Both the position numbers and the translations under genes were made by a program. The notes below the pieces were generated by a model. It did no database searches and was not told the origin of the DNA. It saw only the letters and a list, made by a program, of their open reading frames with translations. From Desulfocicer vacuolatum DSM 3385 (GTDB lineage: Bacteria > Desulfobacterota > Desulfobacteria > Desulfobacterales > Desulfobacteraceae), in contig NZ_FWXY01000031.1 in the NCBI RefSeq assembly GCF_900176365.1, forward strand, positions 1 to 41,468: a stretch of 41,468 nucleotides of DNA, written 5' to 3'. Shown piece after piece: positions 1 to 7,852 of the stretch (its first letter is position 1; every line of letters starts with the position of its first letter).

Positions 1-31
1 GCTGTGTGGGAGAGTAGGACGCCGCCGGATT
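1..31 (+). rRNA. 5S ribosomal RNA, 3' end only
   Basis: The first bases contain the GGGAGAGTAGGACG-type 3' segment of bacterial 5S rRNA, ending in CGCCGG, which would pair with the 5' end of the molecule lying outside the window. It is followed within 15 bases by a strong terminator, as expected at the end of an rrn operon. The exact 3' end is uncertain by a few bases. Confidence 0.85.
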
Positions 32-43
32 ATCTTTTTAAAT

Positions 44-81
44 AGCCCTGATCATTATTTTATAATGGTCAGGGCTTTTTT
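44..81 (+). terminator. Rho-independent terminator of the rRNA operon
   Basis: A 13-bp inverted repeat, AGCCCTGATCATT (44-56) and AATGGTCAGGGCT (64-76), is followed by a run of T. It lies directly behind the 5S rRNA end, so it most likely ends the rrn transcript. Confidence 0.9.
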
Positions 82-131
82 GTTTGGGGAAAAGGGTAGA
101 TTAAAAGTTGCCGGCTCCCTTATGGCAATAC

Positions 132-254
132 TTCGGACAGTTTTTGTAAGTGTCTGTTTTTATTAAATCCGATAGATTGACTGTAAAAAAATCGAGTTTA
201 ATAATTTCAATAGATTATACTTTCAAATGACCATAGATCTAAAAACTGTCCGAA
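132..254. repeat. 123-bp element with perfect 14-bp terminal inverted repeats
   Basis: TTCGGACAGTTTTT (132-145) is matched in inverse by AAAAACTGTCCGAA (241-254). The interior is AT-rich and has no open frame. The size and structure resemble a MITE-like remnant inserted between the rrn operon and the next gene. No second copy was noticed in the window and no clear target-site duplication is visible. Confidence 0.55.
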
Positions 255-291
255 CCATTGTTATGGCTGATGAGAATTTACCTATAACCCG

Positions 292-2295
292 CTAAATTTT
301 CATACCGGCTGCATACCCCTTGTGCACCGCATCAAAGGCCATGCCGATGCTCTTTGCATCCCCCACCACATCAAAGGGGATGTTCCGGGCTTTGATGGTT
401 TCAACCAGGGCATTTTCACATCGGGAACCGGCTGCCAGGACAATGGTGTCTGCGGGCAGTTCTTCAATACCGTCCCGGGTTTCAATTTTAATGCCCGTGG
501 GGGTAATTTCCAGGGCCTTGGCACCGGGTCTGGAGGTAATGCCGTGGCGCTTGATATCCTGCAGCATGCCCCAGCGGGTGGATTTTCCAAACTCTTTACC
601 AATGCTTTCCATCATTTCAAGAACAGTGATTTCCTTGGTGCCCCGTGTGGCCATTTCAAACAATACTTCCGGGGATTCTGCCTTATTAACAAATAGAAAT
701 TTTAAGGCTTCAGCGGACAGGGTGCCCTTTTCTGCAAGCAACAGAGCGGTTTCCACCCCCACGGCCCCTCCACCGATGATGACCACTTTTTTACCGGTGA
801 ATACCTGGTGGGAGAGCACATCCCAGGCCTGGACAACGTGGGGCAGTTCCACGCCGGGGATGGGGGGTGTCATGGGCAGGGCTCCGGTGGCCAGAATAAT
901 GTGATCAGGTTTTTCCCGGTCAATGAGATCGCCATCCACCACTTCATCCAGTTCCACTATAATATCATTGTCATAGACTTTTTCTCCCAGATCCCATGCA
1001 AGTTCGGCAAACTCATTCCGGCCCGGGGGAGAGGCGGCAAGGAAGAGCTGGCCCCCCAGACCACCGTTTTTTTCATACAGGGTGACATTATGCCCCCGTT
1101 TCCGGGCTGCAAGGGCAGCGTTCATACCGGCAGGTCCACCGCCGATGACCATCACGTTTTTGGGCACTTCTGCGGCTTCATATTCAGTATTGCATTCATG
1201 GCCTGCCCTGGGATTGCAAAGGCACTCCACATGTTTTAGTTTAAACAGGTTATCAAAGCATCCCTGGGCACAGGCAATGCAATGGAGAATTTGAGATTCC
1301 CGCCCCTCTTCCACCTTTTTGGGTAAAAAAGGATCTGCAATAAGACTTCGACCCATGGCCACCATGTCACACATGCCGTCACCAATGATTTCCCGGGCCG
1401 TTTCAGGTTCATTGATGCGATGGCTGGCAATCACCGGTACATCAACAACCTCTTTTATTCCCCGGGCAAGGTAGGCAAAGGCCCCCCGGGGAACTGCGGC
1501 TGTGATTTGGGGTACCCTTGCCTCGTGCCACCCTACATTGATGCAAAGGGCATCTACACCGGCTTTTGTGGTCAGTGCCCTGGCATATTCCCGCAGTTCA
1601 TCCCGTCCCTGGCCCCCGGGCATGAAATCATTGCCGTTCATGCGCACCATCACAGGATAGTCTTTCCCGACTGCCTTGCGGATGGCCTGCATCACCTCCA
1701 GACCGAAGCGCATGCGATTTTCCAGGGAGCCGCCATATTCATCTGTGCGCTGGTTGGTCAAGGGGGAGAGAAATTCGCTGATGAGGTATCCGGTACCGCT
1801 TAACACCTCCACTGCATCAAAGCCTGCCTTTTGTACCCTCAGGGCTGCCTTGGCAAAATCATCAATGATTTCATTAATTTCATTAAGATCCAGGGCTTTG
1901 GGAGTCTCCCGGGTCATGCGGGAAGCAATGGCCGACGGGGCCACGGGTTGTTTTCCTTCCAGAAAAAAAGAAAAATTATACCGGCCGGCGTGGTTGAGTT
2001 GAACACAGGAGCGTGACCCATTGGAATTAATGGCATCTGCCAGTTTTGTCAGCCCCGGCAGGAACTCGTCTTTGTGGGCACCGATGTTCTGGGTGTTACC
2101 GGCCAGTTCATTCACCGTGGCAAACCCCACACAGATCATCCCGGCCCCCCCCCGGGCCCGTTCCGCATAAAATTTAGTTATCTGGTCTGTGACCAGGAAA
2201 TTTTCCGCCATGCCAAGGTGCATGGCAGGCAGATAAATTCTGTTTTTAATGTCAAGAGTGTTGATGGCAATGGGTTGGAGCAGGGGATCTTTCAT
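292..2295 (-). CDS. NADH:flavin oxidoreductase / 2,4-dienoyl-CoA reductase-like OYE-FAD fusion
   Basis: The 667-residue protein has the two-part layout of FadH-like enoate/2,4-dienoyl-CoA reductases. An N-terminal Old Yellow Enzyme FMN barrel (about 1-340) is followed by a [4Fe-4S] site with spacing C-x2-C-x3-C-x11-C (CIACAQGC...CLC, about 345-365) and a C-terminal FAD/NAD(P)H domain with two GGG dinucleotide folds (VMVIGGGPAGMN and VVIIGGGAVGVE). The family passes hydride from NAD(P)H through FAD and Fe-S to FMN to reduce an activated C=C bond. The start chosen is the ATG preceded by GGGAGG; an upstream frame extension of 17 codons lacks a ribosome binding site. The substrate is unknown; enoate, enone and dienoyl-CoA are all possible. 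It is monocistronic, with the 5S terminator region downstream. Confidence 0.9.
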   Translation of the reverse strand: MKDPLLQPIAINTLDIKNRIYLPAMHLGMAENFLVTDQITKFYAERARGGAGMICVGFATVNELAGNTQNIGAHKDEFLPGLTKLADAINSNGSRSCVQLNHAGRYNFSFFLEGKQPVAPSAIASRMTRETPKALDLNEINEIIDDFAKAALRVQKAGFDAVEVLSGTGYLISEFLSPLTNQRTDEYGGSLENRMRFGLEVMQAIRKAVGKDYPVMVRMNGNDFMPGGQGRDELREYARALTTKAGVDALCINVGWHEARVPQITAAVPRGAFAYLARGIKEVVDVPVIASHRINEPETAREIIGDGMCDMVAMGRSLIADPFLPKKVEEGRESQILHCIACAQGCFDNLFKLKHVECLCNPRAGHECNTEYEAAEVPKNVMVIGGGPAGMNAALAARKRGHNVTLYEKNGGLGGQLFLAASPPGRNEFAELAWDLGEKVYDNDIIVELDEVVDGDLIDREKPDHIILATGALPMTPPIPGVELPHVVQAWDVLSHQVFTGKKVVIIGGGAVGVETALLLAEKGTLSAEALKFLFVNKAESPEVLFEMATRGTKEITVLEMMESIGKEFGKSTRWGMLQDIKRHGITSRPGAKALEITPTGIKIETRDGIEELPADTIVLAAGSRCENALVETIKARNIPFDVVGDAKSIGMAFDAVHKGYAAGMKI

Positions 2296-2446
2296 GTAAC
2301 CTCCCATGTTAAATATTGTTTGAATTTTAGTTCTGACTTTCCTCATTCTTTGGTTTTGACATTTCCATTCCGGGCAGGCTGTTGGGTCCGTATAATTTTA
2401 TTTTCTACATTGGTTGTGCCCGTCAGGGGATGCCTGTTTTAGGGGG

Positions 2447-2546
2447 GCAGCAGTTTTTAATTTACCGTTTATCCAATATACCACCCATAAAATGATGGTG
2501 GTCTGAGTTTTGTAAATGGTAAATCAATAAGGTCTGACTCCCTTAT
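2447..2546 (-). repeat. Dispersed repeat family B, copy 1
   Basis: About 100 bases here match, in reverse complement, the stretch at 37347-37449. Shared blocks include GGTAAATCAATAAG, the TTTACCGTTTATCC block and ACCCATAAAAT. It lies in the 526-base gap between the OYE gene and the AraC-type regulator. No gene is seen in the gap, which also has a family A module at about 2545-2620. Confidence 0.7.
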
Positions 2547-2620
2547 ATGAAATACTCCGAAAATCAGGAGCGTATTTCAAGCTTTGTTTTGGGCAGATCG
2601 TGGTTTAAAGTAAGGGGTGC
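2545..2620 (+). repeat. Dispersed repeat family A, partial copy
   Basis: TATATGAAATACTCC, then a GGAG...GTATTTCAAGCTTTG segment running into TTGGGCAGATCG. The same succession, with changes, is seen near 5218-5294 and 19558-19650. The AAATACTCC/GGAGcGTATTT arms form a small hairpin. Confidence 0.55.
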
Positions 2621-2821
2621 CCGTGTAATTATATTATGGGTTGACCAGAAAAATAAAAAGAGGCATATATGACTTTAACCATGCTGAAAAAGACAAGTCT
2701 ATATCCAGGCCGCTGCATGCTAAGGCCGAACATTCAGGATGATGTAATCTGATGAACATTGTTTTTTACCAGACTCCCATTGCTCCGGTGCGGTGTGGAA
2801 CCGGAAGATAAAGGAAAAAAT

Positions 2822-3808
2822 ATGCCCCATATCACATTGCTTGCATACCCCCATTGTTCCATGTCCAGCATTATCGGTCCCATTGACGCCTTTGCCATGG
2901 CCAATTTATGCCACCGGCGCACTCAGTCCATGGAGATCTGTCCAGAGCCTCTTTTTTCCTGGGATATTGTCTCTCTGGACGGAGAAATTGTTGAAGGATA
3001 TGGACGGGTTATTATACAGCCTCATCAATCGATCCATGGGATTAAAACTACAGATTTTATTTTGATTCCCGGGTTTTTGCCTCCATTGGATTTCATGGGA
3101 AAAATACCCCGGACACTTATCAAGTGGTTTCAACGCTGGCATCATGGAAATGCCATGATCGGTGCCAGTTGCACAGGCACCTTTTTTTTGGCGGAGACCG
3201 GTTTGCTGGACGGAAAGGTAGCCACCACCAATTGGGAGTTTGTACGATACTTTCAGCGTTGTTATCCCCATGTTCAATTAAAGCCGGAACGAATTCTCAC
3301 CGAAGATGGCGGATTGATCTGTTCCGGTGCCACCACTTCTTTTCTGGATCTTTCTTTGTTTCTCATTGAAAAATTCGGGTCTGAAGAGCTTGCCGCTCAT
3401 TGTGGCAAAGCCTTATTGGTGGAACCCAATCGCCGTAATCAATCGCCTTATGTGGTGTTTGATTACCAGAAAAACCATTCCGACGAAAAGATTTTGTTGG
3501 CCCAGAATCGCATGGAAAAATGTTTTGAGCAGGCCATTCCCCTGGATGCCCTGGCATCGGATTTGGGAATAAGCCCCCGTCATTTTAAGCGACGGTTTAA
3601 AAAAGCCACCGGTGATTCTCCTTTGACCTATCTCCAGCGGGTTCGCATAGAGGCTGCCAAGCGAAAGCTGGAGACCACAATGGAAAATATCACAGAAATA
3701 ACCTGGCAGGTGGGGTATGAAGACAGCAATTCCTTTCGGCGATTGTTCAGAAAATATACGGGTTTATCGCCAAGGGAGTACCGGGAACGCTTCAGTCGGG
3801 CATCGTGA
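2822..3808 (+). CDS. GlxA-family AraC transcriptional regulator (DJ-1/PfpI + HTH)
   Basis: The 328-residue protein has an N-terminal DJ-1/PfpI-like domain (about 1-195) with the nucleophile-elbow-like motif GASCTGTFFLAE, and a C-terminal AraC DNA-binding domain (about 225-325) with two helix-turn-helix units (LASDLGISPRHFKRRFK and ITWQVGYEDSNSFRRLF). This matches GlxA-type regulators, which often respond to small amine, amino-acid or carnitine-like compounds, although the ligand cannot be read here. The ATG at 2822 is chosen because AAAGGAAAAAAT precedes it; the frame is open further upstream but has no ribosome site. It stands alone on the plus strand; the nearby minus-strand reductases are possible targets. 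Confidence 0.88.
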   Translation: MPHITLLAYPHCSMSSIIGPIDAFAMANLCHRRTQSMEICPEPLFSWDIVSLDGEIVEGYGRVIIQPHQSIHGIKTTDFILIPGFLPPLDFMGKIPRTLIKWFQRWHHGNAMIGASCTGTFFLAETGLLDGKVATTNWEFVRYFQRCYPHVQLKPERILTEDGGLICSGATTSFLDLSLFLIEKFGSEELAAHCGKALLVEPNRRNQSPYVVFDYQKNHSDEKILLAQNRMEKCFEQAIPLDALASDLGISPRHFKRRFKKATGDSPLTYLQRVRIEAAKRKLETTMENITEITWQVGYEDSNSFRRLFRKYTGLSPREYRERFSRAS

Positions 3809-3975
3809 GTTACTTCATGAAAGGCTGTGCAGGGGGAGATAATAATAGGTGCAGACAAGCAAAGATGACGGTCCTGTAAAAAGTCGGTCATGAAATTTTT
3901 ACCACATTATACACGGTTCAATGATAGTTCACCTACGGTATGTTGTTGATAAAAAATAAATTTCAGACTTTTTGC

Positions 3976-4108
3976 AGTAAATATTCGGGCAGCATCCCAT
4001 CTTCACTCATTTGGGCCTGCCCACATAGCAATAGTATGCTACGCAGTCCCAACTAAGCGAAGATGGGGCACCGGCCAAACATTTACAAAACCAACCCGAA
4101 TATTTACT
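3976..4108. repeat. 133-bp long imperfect palindrome
   Basis: Perfect 14-base ends (AGTAAATATTCGGG at 3976-3989, CCCGAATATTTACT at 4095-4108) enclose further nested complementary blocks: CATCCCATCTTC against GAAGATGGGGC, TTTGGGCCTGC against GCAGTCCCAA, and TAGCA against TGCTA near the centre. The whole stretch can fold into one long hairpin. It sits in the 347-base gap downstream of both the regulator and the reductase at 4156, where no gene is seen. It could be a MITE-like element or a structured RNA/terminator region. Confidence 0.6.
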
Positions 4109-4155
4109 TTTTGCAACACCCTCAAAGATCTCTGCGCTGTAAAAAATAGAAAATT

Positions 4156-4722
4156 TTAGCTTACAATTTTTTGTGCAAAGGCTTTGGCCTGGTCTTTTGC
4201 ATTTTCGTCCAGGTTTTCCGGGGTGGTGCATTTGCCGATATAAAGGTTTCCTGCGGGGATGGCCATGTGGGGCCCCTGGAGTCGCTCAAAGGCTGTAAAT
4301 GTGGCTTCAGCATTGTTTTCCCAGGGGCCGGCACCCGTCACCAGAAGGGCCTGGCGCTGGTTTTTCACCAGGGAGGCATGGGTGGGCCGGTGGTAATCCA
4401 CATAAAAGCTGTAAGTTCTGTCAATGAGGGATTTTAAAGGACCGGCAACTCCCCAGAAATAGAGTGGCGATGTAAAAATAACAAGCTCTGCCTCCACCAT
4501 TTTGTCTAATATCTCAATGGCGTCATCTTTTTGAATACAGGCCACAGCCCCGGGGTTTTCCTTGCATTTTCCACAGGCAAGACACCCTTTGATATTTTTA
4601 TTTTGCAGATGAACGGTTTCCACCTCATGGCCCATGGCCTTGAGCTCTTCTTCCACCCAGGCAAGAACCGTTGCTGTGTTGCCCTTTTTTCTGGCACCGC
4701 CCTGTAATGTTAAAACTTTCAT
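4156..4722 (-). CDS. Flavodoxin-fold NAD(P)H-dependent FMN reductase-like protein
   Basis: The 188-residue protein has the flavodoxin-like fold of the NADPH-dependent FMN reductase/iron-sulfur flavoprotein group. It has an N-terminal LQGGARKKGNTATVL phosphate-binding loop, a cysteine pair CLACGKC (about 47-53) with a further Cys in AVACIQKDD, and the FMN-contacting segment TSPLYFWGVAGPLKSLIDR (about 84-102). The Cys arrangement is like that of enzymes annotated as flavodoxin family or iron-sulfur flavoprotein. AAGGAG precedes the ATG at suitable spacing. It stands alone, with repeat-rich DNA on both sides. A redox role is likely; substrate and partner are not predictable. Confidence 0.85.
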   Translation of the reverse strand: MKVLTLQGGARKKGNTATVLAWVEEELKAMGHEVETVHLQNKNIKGCLACGKCKENPGAVACIQKDDAIEILDKMVEAELVIFTSPLYFWGVAGPLKSLIDRTYSFYVDYHRPTHASLVKNQRQALLVTGAGPWENNAEATFTAFERLQGPHMAIPAGNLYIGKCTTPENLDENAKDQAKAFAQKIVS

Positions 4723-4739
4723 ACAATCTCCTTAAGAGA

Positions 4740-4815
4740 GTCATAAGTTCTTTATTTACCGATTATCAGGCAAAAAAGTGATTGTCTGGTCTTCATAACC
4801 GGTAAATCAATCTAC
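4740..4815 (-). repeat. Diverged family B-like repeat
   Basis: TTTACCGATTATC ... GGTAAATCAATC has the same outer blocks as the family B copies at 2447 and 37347, with a diverged centre. It is just upstream of the reductase start at 4722, so it may carry or disturb its promoter. Confidence 0.35.
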
Positions 4816-5039
4816 TTTGATTTCCCAGTGTGTGGGAATTCTCTGATTTGCCCAATCCTGTTTTATCTCTTTACCAATTGATAATATTGGATTGTTATTG
4901 GATTTGTCAAATGTTCAGGTCCACTGTTTTTCCATGGAGCCTGTGGGGAGACAAGGAGAGTTTTTAAGCGGATGAGGGTGCAAGGGGATGGACATGGAAC
5001 TTATAAATGACTCAAAGGGAGTATGAAATTTGTTTTTAT

Positions 5040-5294
5040 ATACAATGCAGCCTCCAAGGCAACCTCAGCAGAGCCGCCCCCCGACGGGTAATAGGAACCG
5101 GACAATTGAGCTGTCTACAGGGCCCATTGCCCGTCGGGGGGGCGGCGGTATAATACCATTTGACTTCGCGTCTACGACCCTATATTTGTTGTGTCCGCCA
5201 GGAGGAGATGCTCGTTGATATTAAATACTCCGTAAAGCTGTGGAGAGTTTGTATCTTTGTTGTGGGCAGACCGAAGTCAGAATGCGGTCTGCCC
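5040..5294 (+). repeat. Dispersed repeat family A, long composite copy
   Basis: Blocks in order: TACAATGCAGCCTCCAAGGC; a GC-rich palindrome with arms CCCCCCGACGGGTAAT (about 5077) and ATTGCCCGTCGGGGGG (about 5136) around a core with GAGCTGTCTACAG; the block CGCGTCTACGACCCT; an AAATACTCC/GGAGAGTTT segment; and a perfect 10-bp hairpin GGGCAGACCG (5264-5273) / CGGTCTGCCC (5285-5294). The same blocks recur at 19558-20200, 25080-25262 and 34539-34625. The 591-base gap that holds it contains no recognisable gene. Confidence 0.75.
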
Positions 5295-5314
5295 GTGGCA
5301 GTTCGTTGGAAAAA

Positions 5315-6598
5315 TTAGATCCGACGCTGGGTAGTATGGTAAAGCCGTGCACCGGTTTCATAGAAAAGACCCCGGAGGTTTCTCATGAAAATTGCTTTTT
5401 CCCTTTGCAGGGGCAGTGGAACATCTTTGCTTTCCACTTCGCCGTTCACCAGCTGTGCCATGAGTTTACCAAAAACGGTTCCAGGGCCAATGCCCCTGCC
5501 GTTGTAGCTGGTTACAGTGACAAAGCTTTCGTCCGGCATGTGGAACCGGGGGATGTGATCCGTGGTCATGGCAATACGTCCGCCCCAGGCATATTCAAGC
5601 TCTGTGGTGGGAATGGCCGGAAAAACTTTTCTGATGGTGCGTCGTGCCCATGATTCATGGACGTTAAACCCGCCATTGATCACCTGCCCCACACTGCCCA
5701 CAATAAAGCGGTTGGCATCATCAAATCGGTAGGAGGATAGAATCAATGCCGTATCCCATGCGGCATGGCCTTCACAAAGGACTTTTTCCCGGATGCTGTC
5801 AGATAGAGGCGGCGTGGCAAACTGGAAGTAATTAAAAGGAATCAGAGAATTGAGTTTGTTTTCAAATGCTGCTTCAGGATACCCCTGGGTGGCCAGAATA
5901 ACGGATTTTGCCCTTATGGTTCCGCCGGGGGTTGTGAGCTCCCATCGGCCATTCTTTTTTTCCAGTCCGGTTACCGGTGAATTGTCAAAAAGATTTGCCC
6001 CGGCTGCCACAGCTGCATGGGCAAGTCCACGGACATAGGAAAGGGGTTGTACTGTTCCGGCCCGTTCATCCAACAGAGCACCGCAAAATTTATTACTACC
6101 GGTTTTTTTTGTTGTCTCTTCCTGGCTGAGCAACTTCACCGGAGCGCCGCGTTTTTGCCATTGGGCTTCCCTTGCTTCCAGGGATTTGAGACCGGCCGGG
6201 GAGTGACCGCAATGGAGTGTTCCCACTCGTATGGCTTCGCAGGAGATCTGATGTTTTTCAATGAGTTCATACACCATGTCCGGTGATTTGCCCAGAAATT
6301 CTACGAGGTTTTCCCCATGCTCGTTGCCCACAATTTTAATGACATCTTCCGGGGGAAGCCATAAACCTGCATTGACAAGTCCCACATTACGGCCGGAACC
6401 GCCGAACCCCACATGCCGACTTTCCAGGAGCAGGGCATCGGTGCCTGATTCTGCGAGATAGAGGGCCGCAGACAGGCCGGTAAAACCGCCGCCGATGATG
6501 GCCACGTCAGTGTCTTTATCTCCCTTAAACGGGGTGAGTGTGGGGGCTGCCGGAGCTGTGGCTGCCCATAAACCATGATCTACATTTTTGTCAGTCAT
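5315..6598 (-). CDS. FAD-dependent amine/amino-acid oxidoreductase (DadA/PuuB-like)
   Basis: The 427-residue protein belongs to the D-amino-acid oxidase (DAO) FAD superfamily. The Rossmann motif DVAIIGGGFTGLSAAL lies at about 31-46, followed by a conserved LLESRHVGFGGSGRN segment typical of gamma-glutamylputrescine oxidase/DadA-like proteins, and a C-terminal YNGRGIGPGTVFGKLMA FAD-contact motif (about 370-386). Such enzymes oxidise the C-N bond of amines or amino acids and pass electrons to FAD. There is no signal peptide, so it is cytoplasmic or membrane-associated. AAAGGAAA precedes the ATG. The upstream neighbour (6669-7409) is an amino-acid-racemase-family gene 70 bases away on the same strand, so the pair may interconvert and oxidise one amino acid. 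The substrate is not determinable. Confidence 0.87.
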   Translation of the reverse strand: MTDKNVDHGLWAATAPAAPTLTPFKGDKDTDVAIIGGGFTGLSAALYLAESGTDALLLESRHVGFGGSGRNVGLVNAGLWLPPEDVIKIVGNEHGENLVEFLGKSPDMVYELIEKHQISCEAIRVGTLHCGHSPAGLKSLEAREAQWQKRGAPVKLLSQEETTKKTGSNKFCGALLDERAGTVQPLSYVRGLAHAAVAAGANLFDNSPVTGLEKKNGRWELTTPGGTIRAKSVILATQGYPEAAFENKLNSLIPFNYFQFATPPLSDSIREKVLCEGHAAWDTALILSSYRFDDANRFIVGSVGQVINGGFNVHESWARRTIRKVFPAIPTTELEYAWGGRIAMTTDHIPRFHMPDESFVTVTSYNGRGIGPGTVFGKLMAQLVNGEVESKDVPLPLQREKAIFMRNLRGLFYETGARLYHTTQRRI

Positions 6599-6668
6599 TT
6601 TTTATTTCCTTTTTCATTGCGGGCTTGATTTCAGCATCTGTGGGTAAAACCCGGTATCAAAATATATA

Positions 6669-7409
6669 TTACATAAATCCGCTGTAAGGTGTGGGGGTCA
6701 ATGCGCTGTGGACATAACGGATCATGGTTATGAAATCAAAAACCGCGCGTCCTGTGGCTTTGAACACCGCCTCGGCATAGGGTGGCAGATCACTGCACTC
6801 CAGCAAAATAGCATCAATGTCCGGGTGTTCTTCAACCATATCCTTGGCAACGCCCACCACTTCTTTTTCCACTTTTTCAGAATCCAGTGTGCCTTTTTCT
6901 TCAAGCACGGATTCACAGAACTCTGTTTGTTTTTCCATACCCCGGATAACCAGGGGCATTTTGTCTGATACGCCAACATTGGTAAAATGTTCAGGGGTCA
7001 GCACCGATGCATTGGCGGTGATAACACCTGTTTTTTTACCCGGGGGCAGTATTTGATGGATAAAGGGTATCTGGAGCAGGCTGGACATGAACACAGGAAT
7101 TGTCACAGCCTGCTGTATCTGGGGTTGAAAAAGCGCCATGAATCCACAGGCCCCGGTGATGGCACGGACCCCTTCATCCTGAAGTTCCCTGGCCGCTGTT
7201 ATAAATGGTTCCAGCAAGTTTGGATCTCTCTGGGTCAGCAGGCGTTCAATGGAGGCATCCTTTACCACTTTATACCTCACAGGAAAATCATATGTGGTGG
7301 CATTACCCACATTGCCCGGAATGCAGGGATAAGTGGCATCAAGAATGAGTATCCCGATGGCTTCGCCATACCAGGATCTTTTGGGATTGTCTGCGGTGTA
7401 AACGGTCAT
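6669..7409 (-). CDS. Aspartate/glutamate/hydantoin racemase-family protein
   Basis: The 246-residue protein has the two-domain Asp/Glu racemase fold with both catalytic-type cysteines visible: one in AITGACGFMA (about 83-92) and one in AILLECSDLPPYA (about 203-215). The family deprotonates and reprotonates the alpha-carbon of amino acids or hydantoins without cofactor; some members are maleate or arylmalonate isomerases/decarboxylases. GAGGTAA precedes the ATG. It is the first gene of a likely two-gene unit with the downstream FAD oxidoreductase, which suggests a racemise-then-oxidise pathway for an amino acid. The exact substrate is inferred only from context. Confidence 0.8.
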   Translation of the reverse strand: MTVYTADNPKRSWYGEAIGILILDATYPCIPGNVGNATTYDFPVRYKVVKDASIERLLTQRDPNLLEPFITAARELQDEGVRAITGACGFMALFQPQIQQAVTIPVFMSSLLQIPFIHQILPPGKKTGVITANASVLTPEHFTNVGVSDKMPLVIRGMEKQTEFCESVLEEKGTLDSEKVEKEVVGVAKDMVEEHPDIDAILLECSDLPPYAEAVFKATGRAVFDFITMIRYVHSALTPTPYSGFM

Positions 7410-7473
7410 GTTGTTATTACCTCATGCTGAAAGCTTATGGTTTCATTGATTTTTAACCACCGATTTTTTTGAT

Positions 7474-7502
7474 CCTCCCATCTTTACATGGGAGGCTTTT
7501 TT
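7474..7502 (+). terminator. Orphan rho-independent terminator, plus strand
   Basis: CCTCCCAT (7474-7481), a 6-base loop, ATGGGAGG (7488-7495) and then C plus six T. On the minus strand no T-run follows, so it works only in the plus direction, where no gene precedes it closely. The rest of the 7410-7852 gap holds only a family A fragment. Confidence 0.7.
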
Positions 7503-7689
7503 ATACCTTGGTATGAATACAAATATAAAATCAGCGTCCCATCAATCAAATACCTGGAGATAGACAAGCAATATCAGAATCAATCTATTAGTATACCATA
7601 GAAGTATCACAGAGTTTTTAAGGACATACCAGTGAGCATCTTTTGTGTCAAGTTCTTTTTTATATGAGGGATTTGTGTGAGCCACAGGT

Positions 7690-7745
7690 TATAATCTTTG
7701 TTGTGGGTGGATCAAGGTCAGAATGGGCTTTGCCCATGACAGTTC
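7690..7745 (+). repeat. Dispersed repeat family A, short module
   Basis: ATCTTTGTTGTGGGTGGATC...GGTCAGAATGGGCTTTGCCCATGACAGTT closely parallels the TTGTTGTGGGCAGACC...GTCTGCCCGTGGCAGTT module at 5256-5300. It is downstream of the USP gene. Confidence 0.5.
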
Positions 7746-7852
7746 TACAAAAATCTGTTCAAATCCGGCCATTGTGGGGAATGTGGTGCCGGGGATGTGG
7801 AGAACGGCAGGTGTGACCCTGGTGTTGAAATGTCCAGGGTCACATGAATGAT

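Noticed and set aside
320-904. Plus-strand 194-codon frame over the OYE gene
   Set aside because: It is antisense to a conserved enzyme, has no ribosome site and no recognisable domain.
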